Notes under the pieces: model-generated
Told to the model about the DNA's origin: nothing
The model's database searches: none
The model's input: the letters and a program-made list of their open reading frames with translations, nothing else
Program-made: the position numbers and the translations under genes
Assembly: GCF_000801335.2 (NCBI RefSeq)
Contig: NZ_JSEH01000007.1
Coordinates: forward strand, 167,286 to 231,285
Length of the DNA stretch: 64,000 bases
Reading direction: 5' to 3'
From: Desulfovibrio sp. TomC
GTDB taxonomy: Bacteria > Desulfobacterota > Desulfovibrionia > Desulfovibrionales > Desulfovibrionaceae
Shown here: piece after piece, positions 1 through 10,786 of the stretch
How positions within the stretch are numbered: the stretch's first letter is position 1
How the letters are laid out: each line of letters opens with the position of its first letter

Positions 1-197
<197 letters not shown>

Positions 198-222
198 CCA
201 TTGCCCCCAAAGGAGCAGGCGC

Positions 223-540
223 ATGAAAATGATCAAGGCGATTGTGCGGCCGGAAGCGGCCGAGACCGTGACCGAAGGGCTGGCCAAGGCGGGCTTTTTC
301 ACCATGACCAAAATAAACGCCTACGGCCGGGGCAAGCAAAAAGGCATCACCATGGGCGATGTCCACTACGACGAGCTGCCCAAGACCATGATCATGATGG
401 TGGTCGAGGACAAAAACGTCGCGGAAGTACTCAAGATCATCAAATACAAGGCCTACACCGGCAATTTCGGCGACGGCAAAGTGTTTGTCATGCCCGTGGA
501 CTCGGTCTTTACCGTCCGAACCGGCGTCAGCGGACTGTAG
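223..540 (+). CDS. nifI1: PII-family nitrogenase regulator NifI1
   Basis: 105 residues, a normal length for a PII-like trimer subunit. It begins MKMIKAIVRPE and carries the GDGKVFVMPVD signature of the PII C-terminal region, near residues 84-95. In methanogens and other anaerobes NifI1 and NifI2 form a complex that switches nitrogenase off after ammonium addition by binding the MoFe protein, with 2-oxoglutarate and ATP relieving inhibition. The position directly after the Fe-protein gene is the classical one. A Shine-Dalgarno AAAGGAG lies just upstream. What is less usual is that the pair controls an iron-only enzyme here. Confidence 0.92.
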   Translation: MKMIKAIVRPEAAETVTEGLAKAGFFTMTKINAYGRGKQKGITMGDVHYDELPKTMIMMVVEDKNVAEVLKIIKYKAYTGNFGDGKVFVMPVDSVFTVRTGVSGL

Positions 541-551
541 CGGGAGCCGCC

Positions 552-923
552 ATGAAGGAAATCATCGCCATCATCCGCCCCAAAAAGGTGGGCCAGACCA
601 AGGATGCCCTGGAAACACTCGGGTTCCCCAGCTTCATGGCCGTGCGGGTGCTCGGGCGCGGCCACCAGCGCGGCATCGCCGCCGAACTCAACTGCGATCT
701 GCCCCCCGAACTGCAAGGTCAGGGCAAATCCGGCGGCATGAAATACATCCCCAAACGGATGCTCTCCGTCGTCGTGCCCAGCGCTGACGCCGAGGCCGTG
801 GTCGCAGCCATCATCAAGGCCAACCAGACCGCCCAGATCGGCGACGGCAAGATCTTTGTCCTGCCCGTGGACGACGCCCTGCGCCTGCGCACCGACGAAA
901 CCGGCGACATGGCTGTGTTGTAG
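552..923 (+). CDS. nifI2: PII-family nitrogenase regulator NifI2
   Basis: 123 residues, longer than NifI1 because of an extended T-loop (about residues 38-65, with a Gly/Gln-rich stretch and GMKYIPKRML), as expected for NifI2. The GDGKIFVLPVDDA signature is near residue 97. It starts 11 bases after nifI1 with its own GGAG-type ribosome site and is surely cotranscribed. It should act with NifI1 as the 2-oxoglutarate-sensing partner in post-translational control of the nitrogenase. A much longer open frame from base 201 runs through this gene, but the ATG at 552 gives the family length. Confidence 0.92.
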   Translation: MKEIIAIIRPKKVGQTKDALETLGFPSFMAVRVLGRGHQRGIAAELNCDLPPELQGQGKSGGMKYIPKRMLSVVVPSADAEAVVAAIIKANQTAQIGDGKIFVLPVDDALRLRTDETGDMAVL

Positions 924-961
924 GGAGGAGGAAGAGGAGAAGATGAAGAGGCCTCCGGCGG

Positions 962-982
962 CCAAAGGGCTGAGCCCTTTGG
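962..982 (+). other. Intercistronic GC-rich hairpin between nifI2 and anfD
   Basis: CCAAAGGGC and GCCCTTTGG form a perfect 9-bp stem with a 3-base loop. It lies in the 207-base gap between nifI2 and anfD. There is no T-run after it, so it is more likely an mRNA-processing, stability or attenuation element, or a REP-like repeat, than a full terminator. It could help set different levels of regulator and structural subunits. Confidence 0.5.
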
Positions 983-1115
983 AATCCCACCTGGGGGAAG
1001 TTTGGAGGGGGCGTGGCGTGGGCTGGAAATTCGGCCGGCTGCGGACCGGGACAGCCCATTGGGATTCCATAACGATGACAGGCTTTAGGCCGGGGCGCAG
1101 CCCCATATGGCCTGA

Positions 1116-2693
<1,578 letters not shown>

Positions 2694-2705
2694 GGGGGGT
2701 ACGCC

Positions 2706-3056
2706 ATGGATGACTTGCGAAACGAACGCGTCGAACTGCTCATCGACTACATCATGAAAAAGTGCCTGTGGCAGTTTCACTCCCGGGCCTGGGACCGAAA
2801 AGATCAGAACGAAGGCATTCTGTCCCGGACGCGCCAGATTCTGTGCGGCGAGCACGTTTCTCTGGAAACGCCGGCCGACCGCTGCTTTTGGGTTGACGCC
2901 GTGGTGTTGGCCGAAGCCTACCGGGAGCGCTTTGCCTGGCTTGGCGACATGTCCAAGGAGCAAATCACAGACCTGTTGCAGGCGGTCCACGAGCGCCTGG
3001 ACTTTCTGACCATCACCGGCTCGCTTAACCTTGAACTGACTGACCAGCACTACTAG
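2706..3056 (+). CDS. anfG: Iron-only nitrogenase delta subunit AnfG
   Basis: 116 residues. It carries the AnfG signatures IDYIMKKCLWQFHSRAWDR near the start, DRCFWVDAVVLAE in the middle and LTITGSLNLELTDQHY at the end. The delta subunit exists only in V and Fe nitrogenases and stabilises cofactor insertion and subunit contacts. It lies between anfD and anfK, the conserved order. The ribosome site AAGGGGG precedes the ATG. Its presence confirms that this is not a molybdenum nitrogenase operon. Confidence 0.97.
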   Translation: MDDLRNERVELLIDYIMKKCLWQFHSRAWDRKDQNEGILSRTRQILCGEHVSLETPADRCFWVDAVVLAEAYRERFAWLGDMSKEQITDLLQAVHERLDFLTITGSLNLELTDQHY

Positions 3057-3173
3057 CGTTGCGTTCGATCCTTCCCTGTACGGGCAATCAGGCCGCAACA
3101 CATTGAAAGTGGCATGCATACTCACACATACACAGCAATGGCGTTTGTCAACGCGACACGCGAGGGGCGTATC

Positions 3174-4562
3174 ATGTCTTGCGAATTACAGGAAAAAACG
3201 CGGGCCGGCGTCATCAATCCGATCATGACCTGTCAGCCGGCCGGGGCCCAGTTCGTCAGCATCGGCGTGACAGACTGCATTGGCATCGTCCACGGCGGTC
3301 AGGGCTGCGTCATGTTCGTGCGCCTTTTATTCTCCCAGCACTTCAAGGAGAGCTTTGAACTGGCCTCGTCGTCGGTGCACGAAGACGGCGCGGTGTTCGG
3401 GGCCTGCGGCCGGGTGGAGCAGGCTGTCGACGTCCTTCTCATGCGCTACCCCCACGTCAAGGTGGTGCCGATCATTTCCACCTGTTCAACCGAAGTCATC
3501 GGCGATGACATCGACGGTGTGGTCACCAAGTTAAACGCCGGTCTGCTCAAGGAAAAATACCCCGACCGCGAGGTCCATCTCATCCCCATCCACACCCCGA
3601 GCTTTGTCGGCAGCATGGTCACGGGCTACGATCTGGCCCTGCGCGACTTTGTCATGCACTTTGCAAAAAAGACCGAACCAAACGGCAAGCTCAATCTCAT
3701 CACCGGCTGGGTCAACCCGGGCGACGTCACGGCGCTCAAACACCTGCTGGCGGCCATGGACATCGAAGCCACGGTCCTTTTTGAGATCGAAAATTTCGAT
3801 GCCCCGCTCATGCCCCACGGCAACCACGTGGCCCACGGCACCACCACCATCGCCGATTTGGCCGGCACGGCCAATGCCCTGGGCACCCTGGCGCTCAATC
3901 GCTACGAAGGCGGCAAGGCCGCAGCCTATCTGGAAAAAGAGTTCGACCTCCCGACCCTTGTCGGCCCAACGCCCATTGGCATCCGAAACACCGACACGTT
4001 TCTGGCCAACCTTAAAAAGCTCACCGGCAAACCCATTCCCGAGTCGCTGGTGCGCGAGCGCGGCATCGCCATCGATGCCCTGACCGATCTCACTCACATG
4101 TTTTTCGCCGAGAAGCGCGTGGCCATCTACGGCAACCCCGATCTGGTCATCGGGCTGGCGGAATTTTGCATCGATCTCGAAATGAAGCCCATGCTGCTCC
4201 TGTTAGGCGACGACAACCCGGCTTACGTCCGGGACCCCAGGATCAAGGCGCTCCAGGAAAACGTCGATTGGAACATGGAGATCATAACCAACGCCGATTT
4301 CTGGGAAATGGAAAACCGCATCAAAAACGAGGGACTGGAGCTTGATCTGATCCTTGGCCATTCCAAGGGCCGGTTCATTGCCATCGACCACAACATCCCC
4401 ATGCTGCGGGTGGGCTTTCCCACCTACGACCGGGCCGGCATGTACCGCCATCCCGTGGTCGGGTACGCCGGGGCCATCTGGCTGGCCGAGCAGATGGCCA
4501 ATGTCCTTTTCACGGACATGGAGCACAAGCACAACAAGGAATGGATTCTCAACATGTGGTAG
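3174..4562 (+). CDS. anfK: Iron-only nitrogenase beta subunit AnfK
   Basis: 462 residues from MSCELQEKTRAGV, the length of known AnfK. An in-frame ATG 60 bases upstream (3114) would add 20 residues not found in the family. The chosen ATG has a GAGGGGCG ribosome site. P-cluster cysteines are visible at Cys20 (IMTCQPAGA), Cys45 (HGGQGC) and in the IISTCSTEVIGDD block. The C-terminus EWILNMW is typical. It pairs with AnfD to hold the P-cluster that passes electrons to FeFe-co. Confidence 0.97.
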   Translation: MSCELQEKTRAGVINPIMTCQPAGAQFVSIGVTDCIGIVHGGQGCVMFVRLLFSQHFKESFELASSSVHEDGAVFGACGRVEQAVDVLLMRYPHVKVVPIISTCSTEVIGDDIDGVVTKLNAGLLKEKYPDREVHLIPIHTPSFVGSMVTGYDLALRDFVMHFAKKTEPNGKLNLITGWVNPGDVTALKHLLAAMDIEATVLFEIENFDAPLMPHGNHVAHGTTTIADLAGTANALGTLALNRYEGGKAAAYLEKEFDLPTLVGPTPIGIRNTDTFLANLKKLTGKPIPESLVRERGIAIDALTDLTHMFFAEKRVAIYGNPDLVIGLAEFCIDLEMKPMLLLLGDDNPAYVRDPRIKALQENVDWNMEIITNADFWEMENRIKNEGLELDLILGHSKGRFIAIDHNIPMLRVGFPTYDRAGMYRHPVVGYAGAIWLAEQMANVLFTDMEHKHNKEWILNMW

Positions 4563-4716
4563 GCCGGCGACGCCTGCCTGCGGTCTGGGCCATGGCCGGC
4601 CGCGTCTGCCAGGGACCTTGCCCGTCCCGGCAGGCGCGCCGGGCCATGCCCAAACGCGTCACGGAAATGGCCGAACGCAACACGAGCGTTACGCCGCCGG
4701 GGACAGGGAGACGATT

Positions 4717-5364
4717 ATGCAGCGATCAGTCGAAACTATGTCGGGAAATACGGCGCCCGCCAAACCGAAGATCACCGGCCGGGGGCGCAAGCTCCTGTAT
4801 TTCTCGTACGGGGCCGAGATGCTTTCCAGCCGTATCCAGTCGCGCTGCAACTCGCCCAAGGCGATAGCCACGGCCAGACTGGCCGACCATCGTCTGGTCT
4901 TTCACGGCTACAGCCCGGTCTGGGACGGGGGCCTGGAGACCGTGGACCCGGCCCCTGGGTGCGAAGTTTGGGGCGTGGTCTACGAGCTCAGTTTCTCCGA
5001 TGCCGACAGTCTCGATACCTGGCAGGGCGTGCGCTTAAACGGCACCGGCGCCTATTTCCACTCTCCGGCCGAAGTGACGGACGGGCAGGGCACGGTGTAT
5101 GCCGTCCTGGTGTATAAAAAGGATGTGTTGGGCGAACCGACGGCCCCAAGCCAGCCCTATCTTGATGCCATTGTCGCCGGAGCCCGGCAGCAGGCCTTGC
5201 CGCCCCAGGCGATTGAAACCCTGCAAGCCATACCCGCCAAGCCGGCCGCCTACCCCGTGCCCAAGTTCGGCCTGACCCGCCAGCCCGGGGTCCTGCCCGG
5301 CGAGTCCTGCGCCGATTGCGGCTCGCTGGTCCCGTCCCGAATTGCTTCGCCCAAGCACGCCTGA
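4717..5364 (+). CDS. Gamma-glutamylcyclotransferase-like (GGCT/AIG2 fold) protein of the anf operon
   Basis: 215 residues from an ATG with AGGGAG upstream. Near residue 28 is YFSYGAEML, the usual YFAYGSNM substrate-loop motif of the GGCT fold, followed by HRLVFHGYSPVW and VWGVVYELS. In active members a Glu in an LDxxEGV motif acts as acid/base; here the motif reads LDTWQGV (about residue 107), so the catalytic Glu appears to be Gln. The C-terminus adds a Pro-rich tail and a CADC pair. It lies 154 bases after anfK and is probably part of the operon. A role in nitrogenase assembly or metabolite clearance is only inference; an inactive or altered cyclotransferase is possible. Confidence 0.7.
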   Translation: MQRSVETMSGNTAPAKPKITGRGRKLLYFSYGAEMLSSRIQSRCNSPKAIATARLADHRLVFHGYSPVWDGGLETVDPAPGCEVWGVVYELSFSDADSLDTWQGVRLNGTGAYFHSPAEVTDGQGTVYAVLVYKKDVLGEPTAPSQPYLDAIVAGARQQALPPQAIETLQAIPAKPAAYPVPKFGLTRQPGVLPGESCADCGSLVPSRIASPKHA

Positions 5365-5393
5365 GGGCGGCCAACAAAAGAAAGGAGACGTAC

Positions 5394-5891
5394 ATGTCCG
5401 AAACGACCCACCCGGGCCATCCCCATGGGGCTATGCGGCGCAAGGACCGGGAGATCACCGACCGCACCGAGATCGACGCCGTCATCGACGCCGGCCGGGT
5501 CCTCTATCTGGCCTTGGCCGACGACAACATCCCCTTCGTGGTGCCGGTCTTTTACGCCTATGACCACACGGGCCTTTACTTCCACTGCGCCCGGGCCGGG
5601 ACCAAGGTCCGCATCATGCAGCGCAATCCGGTGGTGAGCTTTGTCATTTCGTTGGATCACGGCGTGATCGAAAGCGATGCGGCCTGCGACTTCGAGGCGC
5701 GCCACCGCACGGTCATCGGCTTTGGCCGCACCGTTTTTATCATGGATGAAGCCGCCAAGATCGCAGCCCTGGACCGGATCGTGGCCCGGTTTACGCCGCA
5801 GCGCTTCGACTACCCCAAGACCAATCTGGCCGCCACGACCGTGGTGCGCATTGAAATTGACTCGGTCAAAGGCAAAAAGCACGGCCTGTAA
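5394..5891 (+). CDS. Pyridoxamine 5'-phosphate oxidase-like flavin protein (NimA type)
   Basis: 165 residues starting MSETTHPGHPHGAMRR, with AAAGGAGAC just upstream. The split-barrel core is visible: RVLYLALADDNIPFVVPVFYAY, then LYFHCARAGTKVRIMQRNPVVSFV and a VIGFGRTVFI strand. This is the NimA/nitroimidazole-reductase branch of the FMN-binding split-barrel family, whose members bind FMN or haem. It is the last plus-strand gene before a strong hairpin and lies 29 bases after the GGCT-like gene, so it probably ends the anf transcript. Its substrate cannot be told from sequence. Confidence 0.8.
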   Translation: MSETTHPGHPHGAMRRKDREITDRTEIDAVIDAGRVLYLALADDNIPFVVPVFYAYDHTGLYFHCARAGTKVRIMQRNPVVSFVISLDHGVIESDAACDFEARHRTVIGFGRTVFIMDEAAKIAALDRIVARFTPQRFDYPKTNLAATTVVRIEIDSVKGKKHGL

Positions 5892-6028
5892 CACCCTGAC
5901 CGACCATCCTGCCCTGCCCTACTCCCCTGCCCTGCCATGTCCTGCCGGCGGCCAGGCCCGGCCTGGCCGAGCCAGACAAGACACGAAGGGCGGCGACCAG
6001 CCCCCCAGCCACGTCCCCATACATACAA

Positions 6029-6058
6029 ACGGCCGGGACCACCTGTGGTCCCGGCCGT
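6029..6058. terminator. Bidirectional hairpin between convergent genes
   Basis: ACGGCCGGGACCAC and its exact complement GTGGTCCCGGCCGT form a 14-bp stem separated by CT. It lies between the convergent flavin-protein and porin genes. The side reading out of the porin gene is followed by TTTGTATGT, so it probably serves mainly the minus strand. Confidence 0.8.
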
Positions 6059-6087
6059 ATACGCTTGGGGTCTGCGGCGTCAGGCGG

Positions 6088-7566
6088 TTAGAACTTGTAC
6101 GACAGGCCGAAGGAGACCTTCCAGGTGTCGCCGTTTCGGGACTGGTTGACCAGGGAATGGCCCCAGACGCTTTGCTGGAACTCGCCATGCGCCCAGCCGG
6201 TTTCAACCACGGCGGCGAGATTGTCGTAGATCATGTACTTGCTGTCCAGGTTGACGCCAAAGACATGCTCGTTGATGGTCAGATCGCGCCCCATCTGGAA
6301 ATAGGGGTTGCTGCCCATGAGCGTGTTGAGGTTGCGGATGGCCCGGGCGGAGTTGGTGCCGTTGACGTAGAGGGCCGTCAGACGCTGGGTGAGTTTGGCC
6401 ATAAACGAGATGTCGTCCAGGGTGACGCCGAGCCCCCAGGAGCCGACCGGACTCATGCCCATGTTGGAGTTTTTGACCAGTTCCTGGCTGTCGTCGAACA
6501 GGAAACTGTTGCCGGGTCCCCAGTTGGGACGGATCATGGGCATCCGCTCGGAACCGTTGCGCGTCGAACCGTCTTCGCCGGTGGACCACCAGCCATAGGC
6601 TTTGGGCGTCAGGACGTCCCAGCCGGTGTATTCCACGCCGGCATCGATGAACCAGCCGCTGCGATGGCTCTTTTTACGGTCGCTCTCGGCTCCTGCGCCG
6701 TAGATCACGTCGGCGTAGAACTTCACGGGATCAAGGGCGGTAATTTCAAACGCGCCGCCGGCCCACCAAAAGGCATTCTGGTCGTTTTTCCACAGCTTGG
6801 GCGAGGCGTATGTCCCGGCAGACGTCAGGTTGTCGGCGTAAAACGACGAATTCTGCTGGGAGCTTTTGAGCGTGAAAAGGTTGGCGTCCTTGCCGGCCAC
6901 AGCAATGGTGCCCCACGGAGTGGCCTTGAACCCCTCAAGGGTAATGGGCAGGGCCAGGAAGTAGGCGTCGAGCTCGTCGGCCACCTGGGTGGTCGTCGTG
7001 TCATAGGTCCGGTTGGTGTCGATCAACCGGCCAAAGCCGGCCATCACGGAAAGCGTCTTGTCGATCAGCGGGGCATTGACGATAAGGGCGGCCATGCGGT
7101 CGCCAAACACCGGCGAACCGTAGAAGAGCTTGCTCTGCGGCAGGGCGACGTTTTGCAGACCGGCCGTCACGTCCGCATCGGTGCCCGGCAGCTTGAACTG
7201 CAGATACGCACCATAAATCATAATGGAAGCTTCCGGATTGGCGGCAGTGAACGTGCCATGCCCCCAGGTGTCTTCCACCTTCATTTCCAGGCGGAACTTC
7301 ACGGCCTCGTTGGTCACAAAGTCCGTGCGCAACCGGAACCGCTCCCAGATTTCAAAGGCTTCCTCAGTCTTTTTCCCGGCTTTGCTCCAAGTCGGTGTCG
7401 TTGAGGTCCAGGCAGGGGCGTTCCAGCCGGTGAAATTGCGGTTGGTAAAAAAGGTCCCATAGACCAGGGCGTCGCCCACCATGCGTACTTCCGTAGCCGC
7501 AAAGGACACCGTGGTCAGAGCCAGGCCGAAAAGAATCGCCAGAGCCGAGAGACGTGTGTGTTTCAT
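6088..7566 (-). CDS. Outer-membrane homotrimeric porin (Desulfovibrio type)
   Basis: 492 residues. The chosen ATG (7564-7566 read on the minus strand) has GAAGGGAG upstream and begins a clear signal peptide, MKHTRLSALAILFGLALTTVSFA, cleaved near AxA at residues 21-23. A further upstream ATG would add 36 residues in front of the signal peptide. The mature part is rich in alternating aromatic/polar strands (WERFRLRTDF, FRLEMKVEDTWG, WKVSFGLSYKF) and ends in Phe, the signature for Bam-dependent barrel insertion. Homologues are abundant Desulfovibrio porins for small solutes. It is transcribed alone from the long AT-rich region at 7567-8220. Confidence 0.85.
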   Translation of the reverse strand: MKHTRLSALAILFGLALTTVSFAATEVRMVGDALVYGTFFTNRNFTGWNAPAWTSTTPTWSKAGKKTEEAFEIWERFRLRTDFVTNEAVKFRLEMKVEDTWGHGTFTAANPEASIMIYGAYLQFKLPGTDADVTAGLQNVALPQSKLFYGSPVFGDRMAALIVNAPLIDKTLSVMAGFGRLIDTNRTYDTTTTQVADELDAYFLALPITLEGFKATPWGTIAVAGKDANLFTLKSSQQNSSFYADNLTSAGTYASPKLWKNDQNAFWWAGGAFEITALDPVKFYADVIYGAGAESDRKKSHRSGWFIDAGVEYTGWDVLTPKAYGWWSTGEDGSTRNGSERMPMIRPNWGPGNSFLFDDSQELVKNSNMGMSPVGSWGLGVTLDDISFMAKLTQRLTALYVNGTNSARAIRNLNTLMGSNPYFQMGRDLTINEHVFGVNLDSKYMIYDNLAAVVETGWAHGEFQQSVWGHSLVNQSRNGDTWKVSFGLSYKF

Positions 7567-8220
7567 ACTCCCTTCCTCAAAGCTGTAATAAAACCAGCGA
7601 AACCCAATGTCGCGCCACAGTTCACGGCGAATGAACTTGCAGGCGAATGTTACAAAGATGATAAGTGACAGCAATTCAAACGATTAGAAAATAGTTGTAC
7701 AAATTCATCGTGTTACATTTTTTCTGCCTGAAGGATACTGACACGTATACCGTAATTCGCAGAATTCAAGACCATTCAGGTCTGTTACTCGCCAATAAAA
7801 AACGATCACGGATAAAAATAGAAGCGTGATTTCTCCGCTAGAAACAGGAGAAGATGACAGTTCCGTTGCTGCATACAACAACTAAACTATAAATTTCTAT
7901 TTTATCATCTTAAAATACGAATAAATTTAACATTACTATTCAACAAACCTCAACTCAATTGACAACACCTTTACAACTCTGAGCAATATCAGCGGGCATT
8001 CAGGATCAACCCGGATCAGAACACTATATAATTCTTGGCAATACGCCACATTATCCTGGAATATATTCCAAAAATGAACGTACGCCTGCCACTATTCCGG
8101 CGCAAAGACTTCACAGACTCGGAAAGTCTATTGAAAATGCGGGATAAAAAGAGGAGAAACGAGGAGTGATTAAATCTGGCCCGCCATCATAACCGACAAG
8201 CGAAGGCACAAAATAGAGGA
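7567..8220. other. AT-rich non-coding region upstream of the porin gene
   Basis: About 650 bases without a credible gene and much richer in A/T than the flanks. It must hold the porin promoter on the minus strand. I see no convincing sigma-54 site, RNA gene or repeat here. Confidence 0.4.
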
Positions 8221-8254
8221 AAAGGGGTCAGGATGTTCCATTCCCAACCCCTTT
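8221..8254 (-). terminator. Terminator after the amidohydrolase operon
   Basis: AAAGGGGT and ACCCCTTT pair across an 18-base interior. On the minus strand the hairpin is followed by TTCCTCTATTTT. It lies about 110 bases past the end of the amidohydrolase gene. Confidence 0.5.
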
Positions 8255-8362
8255 GCTGTTTGCATCCGGCCAGACTCCGGCTGCGCCCCGCGAGATCAAC
8301 TTTGGACCGTCATTTCTTTGCGGTGCAGCCCACGGATGGCAGCCGAGCCTCCGACCGCTGTT

Positions 8363-10201
8363 TTAAAAGGCGAAACAGGTGCAGCCGATGCCCCAGCTTC
8401 CCTTCTCGCCGACCACCCGGTGCGTGTGCCGATGCAGCGGATCACCGCAGGAACCATCATGGCAATGGGCCAGACCGCCCTGACTGGCGTTCGCCAAGCT
8501 GCCCCAGGCGGCCGTGCGAATGCCGGCCGGCGACCAGTCCGGCGAAACCGGCGGCAGCGGCGGCGCCAGGGAGGCGTACTCCCCGGAGGCATGGACGATC
8601 TTCCCATCCATGATGGTCAGGACGGATTCGATCCCCTTGATGGCTTCCTGGGGCACGCTGAAGTAATCAGACGACAGCACGGCCAGATCGGCCAACCGGC
8701 CAGGAGCGATGGCGCCCTTTTGGGCCTCGTCCCCGGAAAACCAGGCGCTGCCTTGGGTATAGAGTCGCAGGGCGGCTGTCCGGTCGAGACGGTTGTCCGC
8801 ATCGTAGAGGGAAAGCCCGCCGACCGTTTTGCCGCTGGTCAGCCAGTACAGGGAAACCCACGGGTTGTAGCTCGATACCCGGGTGGCGTCGGTGCCGGCC
8901 CCGACCGGGATGCCGTAGTTGAGCATTGTGGTGATGGGCGGGGTCCGCTTGCCGGCCTCTTTCCCGTAGCGGGCCACGAAGTATTCTCCCTGGAAGGCCA
9001 TGCGGTCCTGAATGGCAATGCCGCCTTCCAACGCCCGCACCCGCTCCATATTGCGTTCGGAGATGGTCTCGGCGTGGTCAAAAAACCAGCGCAGCCCGTC
9101 AAAGGGGATGTCCCGGTTGACGGCCTCGAACACGTCCAGGAAGCGCCCTATGGACTCGTCGTAGGTGGCGTGCAGGCGAAACGGCCAGCGCTTCTGGGTC
9201 AGCAGGGCGACCACCTTGCCCAGTTCCTTTTCCATCACCGGAGCCAGATCCGGCCGTGGCTCCAGGAAGTCTTCGAAATCCGCGGCAGAAAAGACCAGCA
9301 TCTCGCCGGCCCCGTTCATCTTGTACAAATCATTGCCCTGGCCTGGCGTAACGAGCTGCGACCAGCCAGAGAAATCCTCGTATTCCGCCTTGGGATGCTG
9401 GGTGAAAAGGTTATAGGCCAGCCGCAGGGTCAGTTCTCCGCGTCCGGCCAGATGCTCGATAACCCGGTAATCCTCGGGATAATTCTGAAACCCGCCGCCG
9501 GCGTCGATGCAGCTGGTCAGCCCCAGCCGGTTGAGTTCGCGCATGAAGTGGCGGGTGGAATTCACCTGGTCGTCAAAGCCGAGCCTGGGGCCCAGGGCCA
9601 GACTGGCGTACAGGATCAAGGCATTGGGTTGGGCCAGCAGCAGGCCGGTGGGGTTGCCGGTCTTGTCCCGTTCGATGCGCCCACCCGGCGGGTCAGGTGT
9701 GTCCTTGGTGTAGCCGAGCACATGCAACGCCGCCCGGTTAAGAAGAGCCCGATCGTACAGGTGGAGCACGAAAACCGGGGTTTCGGCCGAAACAGCATTG
9801 ATCTCGTCCAGGGTCGGCATGCGCCGCTCGGCGAACTGGAACTCCGACCAGCCCCCGACCACCCGCACCCATTGGGGCGGCGGCGTGCGACGGGCCTGTT
9901 CCCGCAGCAGACGCAGGGCATCGGCCAGGGAGGGCACGCCGTCCCAGCGCAGTTCCATGTTGTAGTTGAGTCCGCCCCGGATGACATGGATATGGGAATC
10001 GTTGAGCCCGGGAATGACGGTGCGGCCCTTGAGGTCGATGCGGCGGGTGTCCGGGCCGATGTGTCCGGCGAGTTCGCCCTCGTCGCCAACCGCCAGGATG
10101 CGGTTTCCCAGCAGGGCGACGGCTGTTGCCTGGGGCTTGTCCCGGTCCAGGGTGGCGATGCGGCCATTGGTCAGTATGCTCTCGGCAAAGGTGGTATTCA
10201 T
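8363..10201 (-). CDS. YtcJ-type metal-dependent amidohydrolase (amidohydrolase family 3)
   Basis: 612 residues from the ATG at 10201. It opens with ILTNGRIATLD and IPGLNDSHIH (the HxH metal site), with later metal and catalytic positions in FRLHATYDES, FDHAETI and GAGTDATRV. The family hydrolyses C-N bonds in N-substituted amides, formamides or ureas. The last 35 residues are rich in Cys and His (AHCHDGSCGDPLHRHTH and GCTCFAF), an extra metal-binding tail absent from classic YtcJ. The start overlaps the stop of the preceding ABM gene by four bases (ATGA), so the two are translationally coupled. The substrate is unknown. Confidence 0.83.
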   Translation of the reverse strand: MNTTFAESILTNGRIATLDRDKPQATAVALLGNRILAVGDEGELAGHIGPDTRRIDLKGRTVIPGLNDSHIHVIRGGLNYNMELRWDGVPSLADALRLLREQARRTPPPQWVRVVGGWSEFQFAERRMPTLDEINAVSAETPVFVLHLYDRALLNRAALHVLGYTKDTPDPPGGRIERDKTGNPTGLLLAQPNALILYASLALGPRLGFDDQVNSTRHFMRELNRLGLTSCIDAGGGFQNYPEDYRVIEHLAGRGELTLRLAYNLFTQHPKAEYEDFSGWSQLVTPGQGNDLYKMNGAGEMLVFSAADFEDFLEPRPDLAPVMEKELGKVVALLTQKRWPFRLHATYDESIGRFLDVFEAVNRDIPFDGLRWFFDHAETISERNMERVRALEGGIAIQDRMAFQGEYFVARYGKEAGKRTPPITTMLNYGIPVGAGTDATRVSSYNPWVSLYWLTSGKTVGGLSLYDADNRLDRTAALRLYTQGSAWFSGDEAQKGAIAPGRLADLAVLSSDYFSVPQEAIKGIESVLTIMDGKIVHASGEYASLAPPLPPVSPDWSPAGIRTAAWGSLANASQGGLAHCHDGSCGDPLHRHTHRVVGEKGSWGIGCTCFAF

Positions 10202-10776
10202 GATGGGGTGTCCTTTGCAACGGGAAACAGCCATCGGGCCAACAGCCGGGTCAGTCCGGGCATGACCAGATAGGTCATGAGCCCCACGACGATCGCCGTT
10301 TCCACGAAGCCGACCATCCAGGGAGCCAGACCGCCGAGAAGCGGCGCGAAGACGATCCCCACAAGATTGACGAGGATGTAGATGGCGACGACCGTCACGG
10401 TTGCCATTTTCCAGCGCGGCGGCGAGCCGGCCGCGCGGGAAGAGGCAAACCAGAAGTCCAGGCCATAGCCTTTCCGGTAACGAATGGGTGAGAGGCGAAA
10501 GGACTCGGACCGGCGCAACCATTCGCCGCGTTCTGGGGACGTTTCCCAGGCGACAAGATGCTCAAGGGAATCAAACCGGAAAATGGCCAAGTACTCGCCG
10601 GCTGCTTCCCCGGGGCGCATGACGATATTGCCCATGTGCCCGGGGAAGCGTGCTGCCTGCGCTGCAATGCCCTGGTGCCATTGCTCGAACGCAGCTTCCA
10701 TTCCCGGCTTGATGCGCCAGGCCGCGACCACAGTGAGTGGTCCGGAACCATCCGTCAGTGTGGTCGTTTCGTCCAT
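10198..10776 (-). CDS. ABM-domain protein with two C-terminal membrane segments
   Basis: 192 residues from MDETTTLTDGSG. Residues about 15-105 form an antibiotic-biosynthesis-monooxygenase-like alpha/beta domain (VVAAWRIKPGMEAAFEQWH, FPGHMGNIVMRPGE, YLAIFRFDSLEHLVAWE). After PPRWKMATV come two hydrophobic helices (AIYILVNLVGIVFAPLL and FVETAIVVGLMTYLVMPGL), so the domain is tethered to the inner membrane. It lies between a cysteine hydrolase and an amidohydrolase on one transcript, which suggests a small degradative or detoxifying pathway. A longer frame upstream lacks a ribosome site. Confidence 0.75.
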   Translation of the reverse strand: MDETTTLTDGSGPLTVVAAWRIKPGMEAAFEQWHQGIAAQAARFPGHMGNIVMRPGEAAGEYLAIFRFDSLEHLVAWETSPERGEWLRRSESFRLSPIRYRKGYGLDFWFASSRAAGSPPRWKMATVTVVAIYILVNLVGIVFAPLLGGLAPWMVGFVETAIVVGLMTYLVMPGLTRLLARWLFPVAKDTPS

Positions 10777-10786
10777 GACGCCATCC

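Noticed and set aside
201..923. A 240-residue open frame spanning nifI1 and nifI2
   Set aside because: Its first part is out of frame with nifI1 and has no family character; the true gene in this frame starts at 552.
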